Shown here: positions 28,301 to 41,430 of the stretch, piece by piece
How the letters are laid out: each line of letters begins with the position of its first letter
How positions within the stretch are numbered: the first letter of the stretch is position 1
DNA from: Tetragonia tetragonoides
Lineage: Eukaryota; Streptophyta; Magnoliopsida; Caryophyllales; Aizoaceae
NCBI GenBank assembly: GCA_038025085.1
Contig: CM076141.1
Span: 14,386,001 to 14,450,000, forward strand
Direction of reading: 5' to 3'
DNA: 64,000 bases
The notes under the pieces: generated by a model
Database searches by the model: none
What the model was told of the DNA's origin: nothing
The model's input: the letters and a program-made list of their open reading frames with translations, nothing else
Program-made: the position numbers and the translations under genes

Positions 28301-31300
28301 AACATATGGGGAAGGACAGCACTATAGACCTGTGAAAGCAATTAAGTTAGGAAGAATGCTTATATGATGGACAAACATGGCATTTGAGTTGTTCTGATAG
28401 CCAGGACATGAATTTCAAGTTTGTAAATGGGAATATGGGATCCCTCTAATATCGAGGTATTCAATGAACCTCATGGTATCTAGCTTAAGTTTTTCCGACT
28501 ATTTCCTATTTTAAAAGAAGACATGGTGGAAACTGGAAAGCATTTTGTTCACACTAGATGAGAGAGGTAGGTAAACACGCACTATTCTGTTGGGCAGATC
28601 TCAATATGACTCTACACAAAGGCATTTTCTGTTTCTCAAGTGAGTGAGTGATCTCAATATGACTATACTAGCCCCTTGTTGGTGCTACGTTGACGGGGCC
28701 AGTGCTTGTGATGGTTGTTCAGCTAGTCTGATATGTTCGTTATTGAACACGAGAGTCCGAACATGACGTAGCGGGGGGTGCCTCGGTCGCCATTCACTTG
28801 CACCCTCTTTTAAAATAAAATTAAAAAAAAAGAAACAAAACAGCAAAAAAAAGTCCCAGATGAGACACTAACAAAAATTAGAAACTATCAAAAAACCACA
28901 ATCATTCTCTAATAAAAACTTTTGGCCCTTCGAAGAAACACTGGCTTCCAGCGTCCTAGACTTCTAGTAAGTAACTCTTCCAACAACACAAATTACGCCA
29001 GTACTACCAACAGCCTTCACAACTCTCAAAAAAATCATGAGGAAAGGATGAAGTAGTTGCTTCACATGACACCATCAAATAATGTGTCTATGACTTTCTA
29101 GATCATGAGGCAGCCCTGAGGATTACCTGGAGTCTAAAATGTGTCATTCTATTAACATCTTTACATCTAACAGAGCAATATATATATCTAAGATACGTTC
29201 AACGTCACTGGGGAGACTTGTATTTTTTTTTCTTTCTAATAACAAAATTTTACTGCTGTCTAATCACTTTGAACAAGATCATGAGGCAGTAATGAGGATA
29301 ACATGACGGACTGAAAATCGGTCAGTAAGTAAATTGAGTTCTTATTGCATCACAACCCTTCAATTACTAACGAGAGCCAGCACAATGGCAAGATAATGCT
29401 TTCTTAACGTACATTTCCAATGAGTGATCAAGAACCAGTAAGATAATGAAGGTACCCAAAATGGTAGAAAGAAAATTTAGAGTTCTATTTTTTGCATCTA
29501 GGAAGACTCTCTTCGGAGTGAAGCCTTAATCTATTGGCCCTTGTGTTGGAATTCTTTTACTGGCTGCCAAAATTGGCTTTTATTGGCTCCCAAAATTGGC
29601 TTTTATTGGCTGAGAAAAAAATAAAAACAAACCTTGCATAGTCGGCAGGCTTTTCATAGAGACCACGACCAACATAGTATCTCTCCTGAAGAATAAGTAA
29701 CACAAATTAGTAAAAATATAAAAGGTCCTCAGTCTGCTCTTATAAGACATAACAAGGCTGAACAATAATTACCTGATAAATCCACTTAAAGAATTGAAAG
29801 AACGACTGATCGGACATTCGAGACAGAGAATGACAGGCGGGAAGCTTCACTAACATGGCAAAAACCAAGCGCACACCAGCATAAACACCCACCACAAGAA
29901 TGTATATGCGAAAATAGAATGAATCAGTCTGTTGCCGGTTCCATTCATCTAGAACTTTCCTAACATCATTTCGCAGGCATGCACAGTTAGAATCCATACA
30001 AATTCTGCAACGCAAATCGACTGCTACAGTTTGAGGAGCCACACTCACAGATATAAATAGATAACGGCTACAGAGCTTAGGCACCACCAAAAGAACCTAA
30101 TAACCAGCCTTGAAATAGCCATGCCTCTTGCGGTTGTATATGCGCCAAACATAAGCAGAACATCCAAACAACCTACGGTCATAAATTTGCAACTTTTCAT
30201 CAGAATATCACAGAAAGAAAAGCACTAGCAAATTAATGATACAGAATTTCAACTTTGCCATAACAAGCATGATTCAGTTTGTACATGTGTGAGACGCCCT
30301 CAGTGTCCTAATAATATTAATCAAGAATAAAAGCATGAGATTCTAATGGACTAATGTTAGTATTTAAAATGGTTGTCACCCAAAAAAGAGGCTAAAATTG
30401 GTCTTTGATAATTGAAAGGGCAAGAGATATGGATGTTTTTGACATGTCGACAGGATGAGGTGAGTATTATTAATCAGGAATAAAATAAGGTATTAATATA
30501 TAAAACAAACTAACAAAGGGAGGAACAGATGGAGAAATTACTCACTCACTACGAAATTCATCACAGCATATGTCGGTCCAATGCTAAGTAAGATCTTGAA
30601 TGTAGCCAGATTGAGCTTTCCATTACTGAAAGCTATAATAGTTAAAACCTGAAAGAATTAGATAAGATACACTGTGTCACAACTCACCATGATTAACAAA
30701 TCCTAAATAATTTCGTAATGTTGAAAAGGAAGTGATAGCAACAAACCTGGAACATTATAGCCAAAAAGATCCACATGCGATGAAAACTGCGATATAAATG
30801 AAGAAATGTCCGATGCTCTACAAAACTGCTTTTTGCTGTCTGTCAGCAATTAAGCAGAAATCAATATAGGCATTACATAACCAGGTAAAATTAGCTAACA
30901 GGGACGAACAAATTCATCGCAACATACATGAATAAAAATGGCAAAGCCTGTGCAGTGTATTTACGAGAGAAAAATCCATATAAAGTATGTTCAAATGGAA
31001 GTATTTACTTCACAAAAGACCTAAGTGACAGATAGACCCCTTGCCTCCCAAGTTATTGGAAGCCTCAGAATGCAACATCTCTAGTTTGTTATCCTCACCT
31101 AAAATGTGGATAAAGTTGTGTACATGGGCGGGTGCCGGGGTGGGTCATGGAATGTCCTTGCTCAATAAATAAATAGGTAGTAAAATATACACACAGACAA
31201 ATAAAGAATAATCAGTTCCACACCATGACCCATTGAACATGGTACAAAACCAACCAGGGAGCATCACCATGTAAAGACACCAAAAGAAGAGCGATGAGGA

Positions 31301-34300
31301 CCACCCTGAACAATATGGATGATGCATGATTTCTTTTAGGATAAAAGAATATTGTAAATTGTAATAGTGGATGAATGATGCGGGATTTTGCCCACAAAAA
31401 CAAACAAGAGGTGATGATCAATATGAAGCATTCGGGCTCCAACGATATGACAGATTGACAGCCTTAAGAGAATTTGAACAAAAAAAATAGAGAAACAATA
31501 ACTCTCTAGAATACGCTGGTTTCGCTCAAACCACACAACACCACCCATGGTATCGAATCTCAGCCAGCACAATCGTTTTTTAGCGTCCCAGTATGTCCGA
31601 TACAGCCGACAAATAGGAAATAATTGGCCGATACAGCTGATAAATAGAAAATAATTGGCCGATACAGCCATGAAAAATAGCTGATGTAACCAATATGGCT
31701 GACAAAAAAAATTCACACTGCAATAACGACGACTAATTATACGACTCTTCGCTACCATTACCACGATCAAGACCGCAAACGAGATTCTTACCCTTACACC
31801 ACCAAATTGCGAAAGGAACTAACTAATAAACTTTGGCAACAAAGCCTATGGTCAACATTCATTCCCAAGACCCTAACATATTTACAGTCAAACTACGCTT
31901 AAAGCAAAAGTCGGAAACAAAGGTAAACTAGTTACAGAAAAATACATCCAAAAACAATGCACAAGGGGATTATCTGCCCTGACCAACTCCGACACAGCTA
32001 ATAAATATTCTCTTCGGCAAATTTTTTTTTTTTTAGATAAGAAATTTTTTTATTAATGAATCAATGAAAGAATACAAAAAGGTAGAGGACAAGAAGTCCT
32101 CAAAAGGAAAGCAAAAAAACATATCTACAAGTCCCGCCACTGTAACTGGACAAGTGTAAGGGGACACCCTTGAAGGCCCCAGTTGTCTTTGCCCAAAGTG
32201 ATGCCAAATAAACAGCGTGATCCCAAACATTATCAACTGTTTTTCCAGATGCAGAAAAAATCCTCGAATTCCGCTCCAGCCAAATACACCACAGAATAGC
32301 CATGGACACACACACCTCCACCACAACTGCTCAGTAAACTTGACGAAAGAAAAATAAATCCAAAAAAATTCACCTATATACAAAGACACCTACTTGCTCG
32401 ACCATTTGTGTTTCTCCAGCATACTGTGGGGATAATCTTCCCTCAGCAGCTCTGATGCCATTTAGGAAATAAAATAAAATAAAGTGAAACTTAACTTTTG
32501 ATTCAAAAGATAAAGTACATATTAATAGAAATCAGTTTTAGAATAAAAGAGGGCAAGTTATCCTCTACAATGAAGCTAACAACCAGCTGCGCAGTTCCCC
32601 TGCACCTCTTAGAGTCGCTCTTTAAGCCCAAAACCATAGAGAACCTCCATCTCAAATTATCTGTCGCTTTCACTAACTTTTTTTTGCCTCCTAACATTTC
32701 TCGCTTTAGGACGCTAGATAAATTGCTAGTTTTCCAAATCTACTATTGTTTATTACCCCTAGTTTCAGTTTCAAATGCACTTATTTCAAACTAATTGAAG
32801 GTATTTTGGCCATATTATTTTATTATTTCGATATTAAAGGGACTTTTTAATATGTGCTCCTTAACCTTAAACGACAAATATGATATTTTGAGACAAAGGG
32901 ATTAACTCTTATCCCATATTAACTCTTAATAGAGAGGAGTCACGCATTTCTCTCTAAGCAAATGAACAATAATACATACGGACAAGAAATCATCGTACCA
33001 CAATGAATTCTCTTTCCCCTCCATAAGCACAGAAAACATAGTTGCAAGAATTTCTTAACAAAAATTGGGATACTAGGAATCCCCATATACAACAAAGTCC
33101 AGACAACCTACTCCAAAGGCTCTGTGACACATAGTCCACATCAAGGTTGCCGAATTCGTAGTACTCTCAGTTCGAAAACGTAGTACGAATTCGCAATTCG
33201 CTCCTCACGGAGAACTACATTCGCTAAGGGTACTACATATGACTAGTTCTCTAGTTCGGGATGTAGTTTGTTTATAAATTGAAAGACGTGGTTGCAATAA
33301 ATTAATAGTTTATGTTTCAACTTCCCATGTAACATTGAAGTATTGGTATTGATTATTCAACAAGGCTACTTTAAAAGTATGATTTACGAGAAGAAATTAT
33401 GAGCCATCCAATAGTTCCATGTCTGGCCATTAGTTAAGGTAAATCCCACTTCCTAAAATAAAGAAAAAGAAAAAAACTAAATAAATTCATTGATTAACAG
33501 CTGTAGAAAGCACAAAAAGAAGTTTCAGGAAACTGGCTATTCATTCACTCAAAAAAAAAAAAAAAAAGGAAACTGTCTGTTGATAATTGATATCACGTGT
33601 TCCACTCCACGTGTTAATTGAAAAACAAAAATCTTCCCCCTCTACGTCTTTTATTTTCCCTATTCTCTCTCCTCTTTCTCGCGTCTCCTCCTCGACTCCT
33701 CCGTCCTCCCCACCATGTCTGGGAGCGACTGTCACCGTGCCGGAGAAGACAGGTGACCAGCAGCTAACTTGCCATATTCTGCACCAATCGATTTGATCTT
33801 TTCCACCCAACAAAAGCCCCATTCTTTTGCACTGAAAATTTTCATATGGGGCTTCAATTCACAGATCTAGGGTTCGAGTTTTGATTTTTGAACCTCCAGG
33901 AAGTCTAGATCGTAAAAGGATAATTATTTAAGCCCCATAAGGCGAATCTCAGACATTCGATGTGTTTCTTCATCTATTTTTTTCTTTTGTATCTGCTGCT
34001 CAAGTCTCTTTGCCATTCACCTCTTTGGGTGAACTAGGTCGCGAACTGTAGAGAATTTATAGGTCCGCGAACAGCGAATGCGTTCGGGCGTTCTAGAACG
34101 TAGTTCGAGGGGGGGAGAGCGAATTTGGCAACCCTGGTCCACATCAAACTACATAAGAGTCTGTTTCGATACTGAAACTGAAATTGTTAATTTCAATAGA
34201 AGAGAATGCCCTTACACCTAGCATTTTGATGAACTGAAATCCTCCACATGTAGGGAAGAGGGAGGTGGGCGAATAATTTGATATTCCAATGAGGGGTGTA

Positions 34301-37300
34301 ATTTGAAATTCTCCAATTTCAAGACATTATGGAAGGCCATGGAATAGGATCATTTCCAAACTTACAATTATCATAGACATTGAAGAACAAATTGAACTTA
34401 AATCTATCATTTCAAATTCAAGTATCCAAACACCCCACAAAGAGGTGTGCTGACTCTCACTACTTGCATGTTCAATGTAAACAATTAGCAAGCATACTAA
34501 AGCGTTCTAGGCCCCAAAATAAATAGTCTAATTTTCAATGTGTAATGTCAAGTCACCTCCATTCATTTCAGACTAAGGCAACAACACAAGTCATAGCTAA
34601 TAGATATTAAAACAAGATAAACCACCTTAATCGACATTTCCAATACAACTTCAGATACAAACATGTGATACTGCAAACTGTAGAATATCAACTAACCCTT
34701 CTCCATTTTTGAGGCTTCCTCAAGAATGCTGAATCATCCTTCATCGGCCATCCTAACTCAAAGCAAGTAGGGGACCTAAAGAGAGGAAAATACTAACAGC
34801 ATTACGGCAGCAAGATCAACAAAAGATAAGAACTAAAAAGTTAGGAGACAAACCAGAAATATTCGTTGAAATCATCATAGTTCCTCCACACTGAATGAGC
34901 AGCTCTCCCGTCATTATTCCTTAAAGTTTCCTGTGCATGCAATATATGAGCTTACAAAATAAGACCTGATAATCATACAGCCTTATGTTTCCATTACATA
35001 GACAAAAGGAATAAAATAAAAACATAAACAGAATCTGAAAATACAAAGAAATGTGTAGGAGAACAGCTCGTAATTGTGTTTGAGAGGTATGTGTGTGTGT
35101 TCATAAAGTGGGGAAAATTTGCTTGGAGGATAAGAGCTCATACGAACTTAAGGTAACACGTAAGAAATAAAAGAGAGGGGGAAGGAGAAGCTCCTCCGCT
35201 TTCTTAATAACATTTGCACTATCTTATTTTGAATGATGTCCAAAGGTGTAGCTACAAAGACCACTATATACAGAAGGGTTACTTTATATTCTATCGATGA
35301 TTAGTATCAATATCCACTCATCTCAATCCCTACAAATTATGCCCAAGAAATCAGTAAATTCATTGCCTACTTTGACAGCTGATTATACTTCACTACTTAG
35401 TAAATCAAAATGGGTGAACCACCAAAGGTTAGTGCCATCTTGAAAAAGTTTGAGACAAGCATAGAGGCTTCATCAGCCTTTCATTTAGCGCCAACAGAGA
35501 ACAAACAACAAAGCTCTAAAGATTACCCTCAATAGGTCAACGAGGGGCACATGTGTATGTTAATGTTCACTTCTGTAAGGTATGGCCAGTTACCCTGCTG
35601 ACTGAACTGCTAATCACCCAAAAACTGAAAACATTCCAAAAGATCTACACTGACTAGATTAGCTGCTATTTTTTTTAGATAACATGGGTGTTCAAGCTTA
35701 GCTTGACTAATCCCATGGGCCCTGAAGTAACGACCAGTAAAACCTCGAGTGGCCCTGATGGGACTCGAACCTTGGACCTCTGGAATATTTCTCAAGATTA
35801 GCTGCTATTTTTTACTCTATATTAGAATACAAACGATTGTTTTGTGAGATAATCATTCCAATATTAACTTTAAAGTACACAATGATACCCTTTTTCTAAA
35901 GGACATTCAATATACTAATAGGCTACTATTAGCCAACGCAATTCAACATTCAAGGATTACGAAGCCATAGAGCCCTCCCAGATAAGAGACCAGAAGAAAA
36001 CAAGCAAGAAAATTACAAACAAGCTATAACCATCACCCCTGCCGAGAAAGGAGTCTACACTGTTTAAAACATAGCATAAGTCCCAAGTTCTATTCTCCTT
36101 CTGCAAAATGCAAGGAACACCAACAACTGAATAGCTGCAAAAATTTTAGACAGTTCCCTACAGTAACTTGGGAAACAGTCAGTTGACAAGATGAGAACAA
36201 GGTAACCTCACTACTTGTCTTAAAAGGACATACCATCATTGATCTCTTAACCACAAGCTAACAATCTATGTAATACAAGACAGCTTAGCAATCTACACCC
36301 ACAAAACATAAGAAAGTATTCAAAGAGAAAATGGACAGAGTTCACTAACCAAATGCAATATCTTGTATATCGGACATATAACTTGCTCTAGGAAAGAGAC
36401 AGAGCCATGTTCAGTTTTACAGCTTTCAGCGAGATAAGCTTCTCCGTGGTCCAAAATCGCATCTAACTCCTTTGCCATCTTCATACACCAATTTTTTTAT
36501 GAACATGAACAAGTGCCCAAATCAACCCATAAAGATAACAAGAAATACTTCAAACTGACACCCTCTAAACGCAACAGAAAAGCATATGTAAAAGAAAGAA
36601 AGGCAAAACTAATAAGCAACACAAAGAGCAGAAGAACCTTACATTGTGGAATATGTAGCAAATGCATTCAGGAAGAAAACGAACATTGGCAGCTTCCCCC
36701 CAAATAAGTAAGTACAAAGAAACTAAAACCAGTTTCCTCTCCCGAGTAAGTGCATCAGAACTGCCAAAAAAGGTGAGTGAAAAGATAACATTAGTGAAGG
36801 GAAAAAGATAACAACAATCCATAGGAGCTGCAGGTTGAAGGACCAAACCTATTCCATGCCATTCGTATCCGCAAATATTTACACCATTTTATATAGTTGT
36901 CCAGTACCTTCTTAAAAACTTCATTAACAGCCCTTTCATCTATTTTCTAAACAAGCCAAAAGAGAAAATCAGAGCACTATTAGATACAAACGAGCCATCA
37001 TCATTGCAATGATAATCCAAGACGAAAACCTCAAACACATTCAAAAGACTACTAGGACTCTAGGAGAGTGTATAAACTACTCATACTAAAGCAAATCTGC
37101 TGAGACAAATGTAATAAACATGACAGATTACAGTACAGCCTCCCTCCCCAACTTTTATCTTCTTGGGATAAGTAGCCAACACTTGCATATGTTTTAACGG
37201 CAAACTCAAACAAAGAACCACAAACAACGGCACAAAAACATGACAATAGAAGAAATCGAGGAGGTGACACCCATGTACAAAAGGAGGGCATCGAATTCAA

Positions 37301-40300
37301 CCACCCAGTTCTGTTCAGAGGATACAACATACATAAAGAAAAATAAAATAATAGACAAACAATATAGCTTTTTTTAGATAAAGAGAATTTTTATTAAATC
37401 TGAAATGAAGAGATTACAATTTGAGGACAAGGAGTCCTCAAAGAAGAAATTAAATTAAAAAATCGCCCCACTTACGTTGCACGGCGATGAGGGTCACCGC
37501 ACAAAAAGCCCCCAAAGACTTTGCCCAAACCGAGGCCAAATACACCATTTGAACCCAAACAAAGCCAAGAGGTTTCAAACCCCATTAAAAATCCAAGAGT
37601 TCCTCAAGCACACCAAAAGATAGCAAAGAAGACACACCACCACAGCAATTTATTGTCCCTGCCCCTACCAAGCCCGCGAGACTGAGAATGAATAAGCTGA
37701 ATAATAGTAGGAGGGGCAAATGAAAAACTCCCCCCTAATACTAAACAAACGACCCCACGGAGCTTCTGTGAAATGGCAGTGCAAAAACAAATGCAAACCA
37801 GTATCACTAGCCCGCAGGCAAAACACACAAACATCAGAAAAAATGGATCAACCAGGCTGCCTCTGCTGAAGCATATTACAAGTGTTCACCTTACCTAGTG
37901 CCATGGTCCACACAAAAGCACGCACCTTGAGGGGAACCTTAGACTTCCAAATTAAATTGGCTATAGGGAAAGGGGGGTGTTGTGATGGAAGGCTAAGATG
38001 ACGTAGGAATGATTTGCAAGAGAAGACCCCAGAAGGATCCTCAATCCAAACCTGAGAATCACACATAGAATCAAAGGGAATGGTCTACAGAACAATAAGT
38101 AATTAAGTAAGTTACCCCAACTCACAATTAAAAGCTCTCCGAAAATGCAAATCCCAATCACTGGTGTTGACCAAGAAGAATGCAGCTACTGGTGCATAGC
38201 ATGGTCCGAAATCGCGGTATCAGTCGCGATATCGGCGATGCGTATCAAGTCGCGCCAGTCGGGGCATAAATATTTGTATCAACTACGTCTCCCGTATCGG
38301 CCATGTATCGGCGTATCGGTCATATATCGGTCATGTATCGGCCGTATTGGTCATGTATCAGCCGTATCGGTCGTGTAACGGTCGAGTATTGGCCATACAG
38401 AAAACAACGTTACATAGAGGGATATCGCCGTATCGATGACCTCAAAAACCGTTACGACGCGGCCGAATTTTATTAAATGGTTGGCATGGTTCATAGACCA
38501 ACAATATACTTGACAATGGGAGATTCGAATAGTGATTCTAGAAAACAATCCCTATGCTACATCTTCTCTTTAATGATAAAAAAAAGTATATATCAACCAG
38601 TGTCAATAGAACAACAAAAAGGTCAAGACATCCTCACAACAACTCTAGTTACAAATTAGCAAATTCCGCACGACCCCGAACTAGTATAAATCTTACAAGC
38701 CCCTTCTGCTCTAAACCAGAGTCAAACAAGCAAGGTAGGCAACCTTATCCAAATACATTTACGAAGAGATAAGACACCCCAGTAAAAAATTGTGCATTCC
38801 ACTGACACCAGAGACACCATAGTATTTCCTTCCCCCTACCAATTCCCACAAAGTGTTCTGCGAGAATACCATAATGGTATATGGAGAGACCCACGACTCT
38901 CCAAACACCCCAAACAACTTACTCCATAACTTGCAGGCTACATCACCCCTATGGAAAGGAAGTGCTACTGTCTCGCTACTGGCCTAAATAAGCAAGCAGA
39001 TATCAAGCAATAGAAATACGCCAACCTCCTCTATCACGAAATCATTAATTCTATGCAGTACCATAGACCATGCAAAGCTCATACCTTAGAATTGCCAACG
39101 CAATTGAGCGAATGACATTTGCTACCGGGACTATGGAAGAGGCATTCCTGAGAACTCAAGAATAGCCTTACAAGAGCATTCCTCCCAAAAAATTGCCAAC
39201 GCAAAGCCTAGAACCCTCACTGGTAGAAAGTCGGATTGTCCACAATAGGAAATAGGAAAGCAACCTCAGTAGGGTTCTCTGTAAACGTAGATTCCAAGAT
39301 CTAGTTGGCATAGTAACTAACTCAACAACTGTAGCACCACGGAGAGTACTGAGCTGGAACAAACGAGGCAACCTTGTAAGCAAAGGCTGCCCAACCTCCA
39401 ATTATCCCCCAAAACTGAATCCAATGACCATTCCCGAGCATTAAGTCGACTAAAGAAAGAACCTCGAGGACACAAATGATATGAACTTCTGTGGGCTCGC
39501 ATGTACCACTACAAACAGAATCCAAACTCCAAACCAAACTAAAAAACAAACCATACTAACTCCAAATAACTCGGTGCCACCAGCAATCAATCATTAAGGG
39601 AAAACTGCCACAACAACTTGGCTCCAAGAGCGACGCTCTTAAACACCAACCAGGCCACACCAGTTACCCCTCTGTTTGCAAACAACACAGCCAATCCCAA
39701 GACACCACGTGATCCCTCTTCTTCCCATCAACTTCCAACCACAATAACCCCCTCATGAGCTTCTCAATTTTACTTGCCAGTGCCATCGTGAATACTAAAC
39801 AATGAAAGATACTGTAAGGGAATACTTATCAGACAAGACAAAATAGTCAACATGCCTCGTAAAGAGAAGTAGACCTGCTTTCATCTATGTAGCCGCTTTG
39901 AGACTCATTGAACCACAATGAGGCATTCATGGTACACTTATGCTCATTTGCCTGAAGCAAATTCACATATCTCTGTAGCAAATGCACAATTGTCTAGTTA
40001 CGTACTCATTGTGGTAAAAACTAACGCTCATTTGACTTTTTGAAATAAATTGGGTACCCAAGCTTCCAATCTGGTGGCCTTAATGGGGCTTCTTACTAAT
40101 GCTCATTTGATTTATCAAGCATGCTCAATTTATTCAGATCTGTAGCCCATTATGAGCAACTTTGGGTGCCCCATTGGAGGAACCTAACCAGTTGCCTTCC
40201 CCGAAAGCCTCCAATCGTAGGTTACCACCTAATGGCACTTCAAAATAAGTGAGTGGCCAACCAAGTTCCATGTCCAGAAATGCACTTCATCCTATTGTAT

Positions 40301-40844
40301 GCCTTCCTGAATTCCAGCTTAAAAACCACCCCCCCCGTAGACCTTTCCACCCAGCTTTGCCCACCTCCTCATCGCCCACAAGCAACATCCAGGAGCTACC
40401 TCCCTTCCACAAAACAGAACTGGGAAGGGGAAATTCTACTACAGAAACCAATCTCTGTCAGGAAATGCATACTCTTTTACATAGTTCCTAAAAAAAATAG
40501 AATAGAATTCTTTCCTGAAAACTGCATGTGCGGCAACAAGCATCTTTTTTTTTTTTTTTTTTAGATAAGAAAAATTTTATTAATGAATCAATGAAAGAAT
40601 ACAAAAAGGTGGACGACAATAAGTCCTCAGAAGGAAATCAAAAAATATCTACAAGTCCCGCCACTGTAGCTAAACTAGAGTAAGCGGGACACCCTTGAAT
40701 GCCCCCGTTGCCTTAGCCCAAAGTGATGCTAAGGGCATGTTCTTTTCAACCGGTTTCCAGTTTTGTCCAGTTTGACCCAGTTTTGCCCAGTTTTGTCCAG
40801 TTTTACCCAGTTTTAATAATAATGATAACAACAATAACAACTAA

Positions 40845-40886
<42 letters not shown>

Positions 40887-41359
40887 TAATAATAATTATT
40901 ATATATTATTAATTAATAATAATAATAATAATTAATAATAATAATAATAAATAATAATAATAATATGTATTAATAATTACAATAACAATTATTATTATTA
41001 TTTTTATTATTATTAATGATATTATTATTATTATTATTGTTGTTGTTGTTAGTATAATTATTATTGTTAGTATTGTTATTAAATATTATTATTATTGTTA
41101 TTATTATTTTTTTTATTTTTTTATTTATTTAGTTATTATTATTATTTTTATTATTAATTTTATAATAATTATAATACTAATAATACTAATAATAGTAGAA
41201 ATAATAATAGTATTTATTAATAATTATAATAATAATAAGAATAAGAATAATAAAAAAAATAATAATAATAATATTAATATTATTGATATTATTATTATTG
41301 TTGTAAGTATTATTATTAAATATTAATATTATTATTATTGATATTATTATTATTATTGA

Positions 41360-41430
<71 letters not shown>

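Noticed and set aside
33587..33796. 69-aa plus-strand ORF inside the hAT element as a gene.
   Set aside because: Low-complexity Ser/Pro-rich translation of a CT-rich leader; the short ATG exon at 33715 in another frame fits better.
40040..40095. Au-SINE remnant (GGGTACCCAAGCTTCC, GTGGCCTTAATGGGGCT).
   Set aside because: Similarity to 35671-35794 is suggestive but too short and without flanking duplication.
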